Shown: piece by piece, positions 1-5,284 of the stretch
How the letters are laid out: each line of letters opens with the position of its first letter
Position numbering within the stretch: the stretch's first letter is position 1
DNA from: an uncultured Clostridium sp.
GTDB lineage: Bacteria; Bacillota; Clostridia; TANB77; CAG-508
Direction: 5' to 3'
Length of the DNA: 27,106 nt
Assembly (NCBI GenBank): GCA_900556455.1
Contig: USOV01000011.1
Location: forward strand, 1 to 27,106
Notes under the pieces: generated by a model
What the model was told of the DNA's origin: nothing
What the model saw: the letters and a program-made list of their open reading frames with translations, nothing else
Databases searched by the model: none
Position numbers and translations under genes: made by a program

Positions 1-41
1 ACTCTGGCATTTCGGCGGTTCGAATCCTCCCACCCCAGCCA
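1..41 (+). tRNA. tRNA 3' half, probably tRNA-Gln (truncated by window edge)
   Basis: The first 41 bases hold the 3' side of a tRNA: end of the anticodon loop and stem, variable loop, T-arm with the GGTTCGAATCC core, acceptor strand CACCCCA, discriminator G and encoded CCA. The acceptor strand implies a 5' end like TGGGGTG, and the variable/T region resembles bacterial tRNA-Gln, which also ends in ACCCCAGCCA. The anticodon lies outside the window, so the identity is an inference. One C-T mismatch is seen in the T-stem as I align it. Confidence 0.75.
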
Positions 42-69
42 ATAACGAATCTGTTCAAACTACAGATAC

Positions 70-103
70 AAAAATCAATCAGTAAAATGGTTGATTTTTT
101 TAT
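70..103 (+). terminator. Rho-independent terminator after the tRNA
   Basis: A 12-bp stem (70-81 with 88-99, one G-T wobble) closes a 6-base loop and runs into a T-rich tract. It lies about 30 bases after the tRNA CCA end and just before a new promoter, so it isolates the tRNA unit from the following small gene. Confidence 0.7.
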
Positions 104-110
104 TTAAATA

Positions 111-139
111 TTGACAAAGTAGACATAAAGTGGTAATAT
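111..139 (+). promoter_or_regulatory. Sigma-A type promoter of the small GC-rich gene
   Basis: A perfect TTGACA (111-116), a 17-base spacer and TAATAT (134-139) preceded by TG at 131-132 (extended -10) make a strong housekeeping promoter. Transcription would start near 146, about 50 bases before the ATG at 198. Confidence 0.8.
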
Positions 140-197
140 TGAATAGCAAATTTGTTTTGCAAAAAAAAATAGCATTGTAATGCTAGGAGGTATCATT

Positions 198-425
198 ATG
201 AGCAAATGGGACGGAAGATATGAGACATCGCGTGAGGGACAACAATCTCTTGAAGATGACATCCTGGATGCTGGCAAAGGTAAATATACCTATGAAACCA
301 GCAATGGAGGAACGGTCAGGCAGACATCCACTCGAATCGATGTATACGGCCCGAGTGGCTCGAATAAGGGCCATTCTCATGACTGGTACAACGGGAACAC
401 TAATGAACACGGTCATCACGACTAG
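198..425 (+). CDS. Small hydrophilic protein, unknown function, GC-rich
   Basis: A 75-aa protein starting at ATG 198, chosen because AGGAGG at 185-190 is well spaced for it; an upstream in-frame ATG at 180 has no such site. The protein is charged and Gly/His-rich, with no membrane segment, and ends in a His-rich stretch (GHSHDWYNG, then HGHHD) that could bind metal. I do not recognise a family. Base composition is unlike its surroundings: a hand count gives about 48% GC, with ATC, CTG, GGC, TCG and CCG codons that neighbours avoid, suggesting recent acquisition or unusual codon optimisation. It has its own strong promoter and terminator, so it is a monocistronic cassette next to a tRNA. Despite its high GC it contains no in-frame CGG, although five CGG trinucleotides occur out of frame. 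Confidence 0.8.
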   Translation: MSKWDGRYETSREGQQSLEDDILDAGKGKYTYETSNGGTVRQTSTRIDVYGPSGSNKGHSHDWYNGNTNEHGHHD

Positions 426-432
426 TTCTTAG

Positions 433-466
433 ACAAAAGGAGCAACCAAATGGTTGCTCCTTTTGT
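433..466 (+). terminator. Strong rho-independent terminator
   Basis: A perfect 15-bp stem (433-447 with 452-466) with a 4-base loop has A-rich and T-rich ends, so it could act in both directions. It lies 7 bases after the stop codon of the small GC-rich gene. The following 467-635 stretch holds no gene I can support; it is very AT-rich and probably carries the promoter of the next gene. Confidence 0.85.
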
Positions 467-651
467 ATGTAAAAAATCTTTTATAGAGCTATTTTGTAAG
501 GTTTTATCTTAAATAAGCATTAATAGAGAATATTACATTTTTGTTACATTTATTGTATTAAAAATATAGTTATGTTATTATTTTAATGAGGAATAATGCA
601 AAAAATGAAATTTATTAGATAAAAGATTCAAATATGGAGAGGTGAAATATT

Positions 652-849
652 TTGGAACATAATATAGACACAAATAACATTAAAGGAAGATTTAAAACAA
701 AGACAGGAAAAACATATATATTTCTCAAAGATGGAGGATTACTAGAAGATTTAAACGGAAATATAACAAAGGTAGATTTAAGCATAAAGGAAAATATAAA
801 AAGAATAAAAGAAGATATAGGAAAAGGGTACACAGATATTGTGAAATAA
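652..849 (+). CDS. Small hypothetical protein (65 aa), TTG start
   Basis: A 65-aa, Lys/Ile/Asp-rich cytoplasmic protein of unknown function. It begins at TTG 652, supported by GGAGAGGTG at 637-645. The sequence has an N-terminal stretch (GRFKTKTGKTYIFLKDGG) that looks like beta strands, then a charged, probably helical C-terminus (IKENIKRIKEDIGKG). There is no signal peptide, membrane segment or recognised domain. It is followed 22 bases later by the metalloprotease-like gene with no terminator between, so the two are probably co-transcribed. Because of that spacing it may be a partner or modulator of the downstream protein, but this is inference. Codon use matches the host. Confidence 0.6.
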   Translation: MEHNIDTNNIKGRFKTKTGKTYIFLKDGGLLEDLNGNITKVDLSIKENIKRIKEDIGKGYTDIVK

Positions 850-871
850 TTAATAAAGAAGGAAAGTAGTT

Positions 872-2447
872 ATGAAAAAAGAATATTTTGACCAAGAAGC
901 ATACGATTATATAGAAAGTGAAATTAATAAAACCAAAATAAATTCTATATTTAAACCGATTCTTATAGATATAATATTAAGAAGAAGGTACGAATATCAG
1001 TTAGATGATAAGTATTTTCATAGAGATGTAAAAAGTTTTATAGGAAATGTAAGAGATATATATTTAGAAAATTTACCAGATAATATATTTGGGCAATTTC
1101 ACCATCAAAAAAAGTGCATAAGAATCAACAAAAAAAAGTTTGAAAAGAATGTGCATGATGAACAAGGTGTAGAAGTTCTACTAGAAGTAATATGTCATGA
1201 ATGTGTACATGCTATGAATAGTGATGAAGAAATAATAGATAGAACTTTTGATGAAAATAATCAGATACTTGATAATACTGGAATACGTGAGATTTTCGTT
1301 GAAAAAGAAGCAGATAGAATGGTTTGCAATAGAGAAGCAGAGGAGGCTTTTAACTATCATAATAAGACAAATGCTTACATATATACAACTGCGTATGTAA
1401 ATGCTATTGCTGCAGCATTTGGTGTTAAAGAAAAAGATTTATTATCGGCAGCTACTAAAGGAAACCCAGAACTATTTGAATTATTAAATTCAAATATAAA
1501 ATCTAAAGATTTTTCAAAAGATATTTTTGAACAAATATGCTTCAATCTTAATCTTGCTCATATAGACTTTTATAAAGGTGATGAAAGTTTTTTACAAAAT
1601 CTTGATGAAGTGGATTGGGAGAACCTTTGGGATTCACTAAACTTTATGTATAGAGATATGGAACAAATTTTAGAATATAGAATACAAAATTTAGAGTGGG
1701 ATAACCCAGAAGATTTACAAAAAAAACTGGAAGATATAAAATTATCTCAAAATGCAGTTTCTAAGGTAATGGAAAGTCCTATAATAAGAACTTTAGCAAA
1801 AGTAAAAGAAAAAGAATTAGTGGCAATGCATGATAAAACAAAGGTATATGCTAAAGTTATGAGTATAGAAGAGATTATTAAAAGACAAGGTAAGGATTCA
1901 AATGAATTAATTAGTTTTGTTCAGAAAGCTGAAAGTGTAGATGGAATTTTAGAATTTATGAAAGAAAATGGAATGGAAATAAATCCTACAAATGTAGCTT
2001 TAATGCCTGAATTTGAACTAAGTGAACAGAAAAAAGATGAATGGACTAAAGAATTTTGCCTAGATGGTGAAGAATGGGATAATACAGAACTGATAAATTA
2101 TATGATAGCAAACAAAGAAGAAATTATGAATGCAAGGAGAAGGGAAAGTTTTACTGATAAAATTAAAAGAGGTATAATGAAAATATATAAATTTTATGAC
2201 AAAATTTTTTCATTTCCAAACTGGTATTCTAAGAAAGAGCCACTATTATTAGGTGAACGGAAAGAAAGGAAAAGTGGAAGAAGCAAAATCATGGGATTTG
2301 TCTAATTGGGGATTAAATAAAGAGAATATCCAACAGAGTCAAGAGGCAATATCAAAACAACATGCCACATTAAGCAACGATACAATTGAAAACCAAACAC
2401 AAAAAGGTGTTACTACAAAAGATGATAATGATAAAGAGTATTACTAA
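872..2447 (+). CDS. HExxH zinc-metalloprotease-like protein, +1 frameshift at in-frame CGG
   Basis: Uncharacterised protein with a classical zinc-binding motif, HECVH at residues 109-113, preceded by a hydrophobic helix (EVLLEVICHE). An acidic segment about 30 residues later (FVEKEADRM, near 143-150) could supply a third Glu ligand as in gluzincins. No signal peptide or clear membrane segment is seen, so it is probably cytoplasmic. In the first frame the protein stops at 2305 (477 aa) after an odd basic tail. At 2258-2260 there is an in-frame CGG; omitting its C joins residue 462 (Glu) to a second open frame that runs to 2447 and adds a hydrophilic tail with host-like codons (GKKGKVEEAKSWDLSNWG and on), giving 524 aa. 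The second frame has no Shine-Dalgarno site of its own. RBS: GGAAAG at 861-866 before ATG 872. The catalytic role is inferred from the motif; the substrate is unknown. Confidence 0.7.
2258..2260 (+). other. In-frame CGG, apparent +1 frameshift site 1
   Basis: The codon after GAA (Glu462) is CGG in frame. Reading on in frame 0 gives 14 more residues and a stop at 2303-2305; skipping the C at 2258 reads GGA-AAG and continues 62 residues to 2447. The P-site codon GAA cannot re-pair well one base forward (AAC). Confidence 0.7.
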
Positions 2448-2485
2448 TAAGGAGATATGCAAAATAAATTCATAAAATTAATTGC

Positions 2486-2521
2486 AAAAAATGTAGGGGT
2501 CGCATCACAGAGCGACTCCTA
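2486..2521 (-). terminator. Terminator of the RluA-like gene (minus strand), TGTAGGGG-type palindrome
   Basis: A 10-bp GC-rich stem (2494-2503 with 2512-2521, one G-T pair) has an 8-base loop. On the minus strand the stem is followed by CATTTTTTGC, a proper U-run. It begins 2 bases after the restored stop codon of the pseudouridine synthase (2524-2526), and about 140 bases beyond its frame-0 stop. On the plus strand there is no T-run. The edge TGTAGGGG (2492-2499) matches that of the element at 7867-7940. Confidence 0.75.
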
Positions 2522-2523
2522 AA

Positions 2524-3385
2524 TTATGTCAAAGTGATTTCCTTCTTATTTAAGTAAGCAAGAGAGCCTGAATCTGTTTTAAAATTGAAAATCAATTTAT
2601 AAGCACAAAGCTCCTGAGTAAATTTATTAAATCTTTTATTAATCTCATTTTTTCCATATTTACCGGTCACCAATAATAGGAAGCCCAATATGTGCTAAAT
2701 GAGCACGTATCTGATGTGTTTTACCAGTATGAAGTTCAACTTCTAGTATACTTGTGTTTTGCTTAGCATCTGTTTTTAAAACTTTGTAAGATGTAATAAT
2801 TTTTACACTACCAGTTTTAGGTTTATCATAAATATAAACCATTGATTTTTTATTGTCTTTAAAAAGGTATGCTTCTAATGTGGCAGATGTCTTTTTAGGT
2901 ATACCATAAACTTTACATTTATAAAATTTGCTAATTTCTTTATTTTTAAATTTCTCAAGTAAGATATTTAAACTCTCTTCATTTTTAGCAAATAAAACAA
3001 GACCAGAGGTATTTCTATCTAGCCTATGGCAAGGAAATACAGGAGCTTGTATTTGCTGTTTAAGTATTGTAGTCAAAGTTTCAGAAGAAGAATTTTCGTC
3101 TACAGCTTCAATACCAGAAGGTTTATTAACTACAATAATATTATCATCTTCAAAAACAACATCCAAAATTACTGTTTTAAAAAGGTAATTATCTGTAATA
3201 TAAACTGTAACATTATCACCAGAATTTAAAATAACATTATCTTTAACTCTAATATCATTTACTAAAATATCCTTTTTACGAAGGGCTTTATAAATAGTAT
3301 TTATAGATAACCCATTAAAATTATCTAGTAGAAAGTTAGTTAATTTTTTATTATTATATTTTTTATCAACAATTAATTTTCTCAT
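2524..3385 (-). CDS. RluA-family pseudouridine synthase, +1 frameshift at in-frame CGG
   Basis: Isomerises specific uridines to pseudouridine in structured RNA, most likely rRNA. An S4-like N-terminus (residues about 15-65) is followed by the RluA catalytic domain with HRLDRNTSGLVLFAK, whose Asp is the catalytic residue, and the family motif HQIRAHLAHIGLPIIGD. The frame-0 ORF stops right there (stop at 2660-2662), inside the conserved GDGKYG block. The codon after GDG's first GD is CGG (2663-2665); skipping its C reads GGT-AAA-TAT and restores GDGKYG followed by about 40 family-like residues ending at 2524. Total is 286 aa, normal for the family. Start is ATG at 3385; a longer frame to 3433 exists but runs across the promoter. 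No Shine-Dalgarno site precedes the ATG (see promoter). A specific paralogue name (RluC/RluD/YjbO-like) cannot be assigned by eye. Confidence 0.88.
2663..2665 (-). other. In-frame CGG, apparent +1 frameshift site 2
   Basis: On the minus strand the reading frame is GGT-GAC-CGG-TAA. Frame 0 meets UAA immediately after CGG; omitting the C gives GAC-GGT-AAA-TAT, the conserved Asp-Gly-Lys-Tyr of RluA enzymes. This is among the clearest sites because the restored residues are highly conserved in the family. Confidence 0.85.
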
Positions 3386-3391
3386 GTAGAT

Positions 3392-3420
3392 ATTATACAA
3401 CAAAAAAATATAATAGGCAA
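3392..3420 (-). promoter_or_regulatory. Promoter of the RluA-like gene, predicts leaderless mRNA
   Basis: Minus strand: TTGCCT (3420-3415), 17-base spacer, consensus TATAAT (3397-3392). The seventh base after the -10 is the A of the ATG at 3385, so the transcript would start at or within a base of the initiation codon, and no Shine-Dalgarno sequence is present. A second possible promoter upstream (TTGTCA, 17 bases, TATTTT) would give a short leader, also without a Shine-Dalgarno site. Confidence 0.7.
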
Positions 3421-3440
3421 TTTTTCTTGACAAAAAACAA

Positions 3441-3468
3441 TTGCAAAAAAATCCATATATGATATAAT
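3441..3468 (+). promoter_or_regulatory. Promoter of folD, divergent from rluA-like gene
   Basis: TTGCAA (3441-3446), 16-base spacer and TATAAT (3463-3468) with an extended TG at 3460-3461. The start would be near 3475, about 30 bases before the folD ATG, leaving a short leader that includes the ribosome-binding site GAAGTGAG. It lies back-to-back with the minus-strand promoter, within about 50 bases. Confidence 0.75.
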
Positions 3469-3504
3469 AACTTTAAATTTTTAAAGAAAAGAAGTGAGTT
3501 ATAA

Positions 3505-4344
3505 ATGGCAGTTATTTTAGATGGAAAGGCTATTTCTAAAAAGGTTAGAGAAGAATTAAAAATAAAGGCAGAAGAATTAAAACAAAAAAATATTGTTCCT
3601 AAACTTGCAGTTATTATGGTTGGAGATGATCCAAGCTCTAAAATTTATGTAAGAAATAAAAGTAAAGCATGTGAAGAAGTTGGGATTGAATTTGAAGAAT
3701 ATTTATTAGGTGAAAATATAAAAAATGAAGAACTCTTGAATTTAATTGAAGAATTAAATAATAGGGAAGATATACATGGAATTTTACTTCAAAGCCCTAT
3801 TCCAAAACATTTAGATATAAATTTAGCTTTTAGAACAATAAAACCAGAAAAAGATGTAGATGGATTTCATCCTGTAAATATTGGGAAATTGAGCTTAAAT
3901 CAAGAGTGCTTTGTGTCTTGTACACCTTTTGGAATAATGAGAATGCTTGCAGAATATAACATAGATATAGAGGGAAAACATGCTGTTATAATAGGTAGAA
4001 GCAATATTGTAGGTAAGCCTATGATACAATGCATGTTAAATAAACATGCAACAGTCACAGTCTGCCATTCTAAAACAAAAAATCTATCTGAAATAACAAA
4101 ACAAGCAGATATATTAGTTGCAGCTATTGGAAAACCAAAATTTATAACAGAAGATATGGTAAAAGATGGAGCAGTAGTTATTGATGTTGGAATAAACAGA
4201 AATGAAGAAGGCAAAGTATGTGGTGATGTGGATTTTGAAAATGTATCTAAAAAAGCATCATATATTACTCCAGTGCCAGGAGGCGTTGGACCAATGACAA
4301 TTGCAATGCTTATGAATAACATTATTAAGGCAGCAAAAAAATAG
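3505..4344 (+). CDS. folD: Bifunctional methylenetetrahydrofolate dehydrogenase/cyclohydrolase
   Basis: Cytosolic one-carbon enzyme interconverting 5,10-methylene-THF, 5,10-methenyl-THF and 10-formyl-THF using NAD(P). The 279-aa length is normal. Visible FolD landmarks are the substrate/catalytic segment YVRNKSKACEEVGI with Tyr48 and Lys52, LLQSPIPKHLD (about 95-104), PEKDVDGFHPVNIGKL (about 114-129), the Rossmann loop GRSNIVGKP (164-172), and the C-terminal TPVPGGVGPMT. Start ATG 3505 has GAAGTGAG upstream and its own promoter. dprA follows 34 bases after the stop, so they are likely co-transcribed. No in-frame CGG occurs and the gene is intact. Confidence 0.97.
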   Translation: MAVILDGKAISKKVREELKIKAEELKQKNIVPKLAVIMVGDDPSSKIYVRNKSKACEEVGIEFEEYLLGENIKNEELLNLIEELNNREDIHGILLQSPIPKHLDINLAFRTIKPEKDVDGFHPVNIGKLSLNQECFVSCTPFGIMRMLAEYNIDIEGKHAVIIGRSNIVGKPMIQCMLNKHATVTVCHSKTKNLSEITKQADILVAAIGKPKFITEDMVKDGAVVIDVGINRNEEGKVCGDVDFENVSKKASYITPVPGGVGPMTIAMLMNNIIKAAKK

Positions 4345-4378
4345 GGCAAATTTTAAAGTGGGGGCAGAAAGGAAAAAT

Positions 4379-5229
4379 ATGCACAATAAAAAATATTGGA
4401 TATGGCTATCAAGAATAGACATAAGCCCCGAAAAAGTAAAACAATGTTTAGAAGAACATACACCTGAGGACATATGGAACTTAAAAGAAAAAACAAAAAG
4501 ATTTTTTACAAAAGAAGAAATAAATAAAATAAAAGATATAAATTATAGAAGAAATTTAGAATTACAAGAACAATACTTACTAAAGCACAAAATAAAACTA
4601 ATCACAATAAAAGAATATCCAGAAAAGCTAAAACAAATCAATAACCCACCTGTTTGTTTATATGTACTAGGTAACAAACAGATACTAGGACAAAAAAGTA
4701 TTGCCATAGTGGGAAGCAGAGATTGTTCTGAATACGGAAAAACAATGGCACAAGCTTTTTCATATTTGTTGGCAAAAAATAATATAACAGTTATTAGTGG
4801 ATTAGCAAAAGGAATAGATAGTTTTGCACATATTGGAACATTACAAGCAAATGGAAGAACAATTGCTGTAATTGGAACTGGGATAGATTTGGTATATCCA
4901 AAGGAAAATAAGGATTTAATGGATCAAATAATAAAAAAAGGTGGGACAATTATTTCTGAATATCCTCTTGGAACGAAACCAGATAAACAAAACTTTCCAA
5001 GAAGAAATAGAATAATAGCTGGATTAGCAGATGGTGTTTTAGTAATTGAAGCAAGAGAAAAAAGTGGTGCATTAATAACAGTGGACTATGCATTAGAACA
5101 GGGGAAAAATATATATGTTGTACCACGGAAACATTACAAATAAAACATCAAAACGGAAGCAATGAATTGCTAAAAGAAGGCGCAAAGATTACAACAAATA
5201 TACAGGATATAATGGAAGATTTGTCTTGA
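4379..5229 (+). CDS. dprA: DNA-processing protein DprA, two +1 frameshifts at in-frame CGG codons
   Basis: Single-stranded-DNA binding recombination mediator that loads RecA during transformation. An N-terminal helical extension (about 1-85) precedes the Rossmann-like core: SIAIVGSRDCSEYG (about 107-120), VISGLAKGIDSFAH, TIAVIGTGIDLVYP, FPRRNRIIAGLADGVLVIEA and SGALITVDYALEQGK. Frame 0 ends at 5143 in the middle of the conserved VPGN block. Two in-frame CGG codons, at 5126-5128 and, in the shifted frame, at 5154-5156, each need one C omitted. That restores VPGNITNKTSK and then GSNELLKEGAKITTN with a stop at 5229, giving 282 aa and the usual DprA ending (GxNELIxEGA). The C-terminal winged helix of longer DprA proteins is absent. 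Start ATG 4379 is chosen over GTG 4358 because AGAAAGG sits at the right distance. Confidence 0.92.
5126..5128 (+). other. In-frame CGG, apparent +1 frameshift site 3
   Basis: Frame: GTA-CCA-CGG-AAA, with a frame-0 stop four codons after CGG. Skipping the C gives CCA-GGA-AAC-ATT, i.e. the conserved Pro-Gly-Asn-Ile of DprA. Confidence 0.85.
5154..5156 (+). other. In-frame CGG, apparent +1 frameshift site 4 (second in dprA)
   Basis: After the first shift the frame reads TCA-AAA-CGG-AAG, with a stop (TGA) two codons after CGG. Skipping the C gives AAA-GGA-AGC-AAT-GAA, the Lys-Gly-Ser-Asn-Glu of the DprA C-terminal block. The two sites are 28 bases apart and both must be crossed to make the protein. 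Confidence 0.83.
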
Positions 5230-5254
5230 ATTTTAGAAATATATATAATATAAT
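5226..5254 (+). promoter_or_regulatory. Promoter of the class A PBP gene
   Basis: TTGAAT (5226-5231), 17-base spacer, consensus TATAAT (5249-5254). It overlaps the restored dprA stop codon and lies about 30 bases before the PBP start, so the PBP can be expressed independently of folD-dprA. Confidence 0.6.
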
Positions 5255-5284
5255 ATACAAGATAGAAAAGGAGGTAGTCTCTTT

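Noticed and set aside
2253..2447. Separate 64-codon gene with GTG start
   Set aside because: No ribosome-binding site precedes the GTG, and the frame joins the upstream gene precisely at the in-frame CGG.
2457..2522. 21-aa ORF after AAGGAG
   Set aside because: It overlaps the hairpin terminator of the opposite gene, the site-to-ATG spacing is too short and the peptide has no features.
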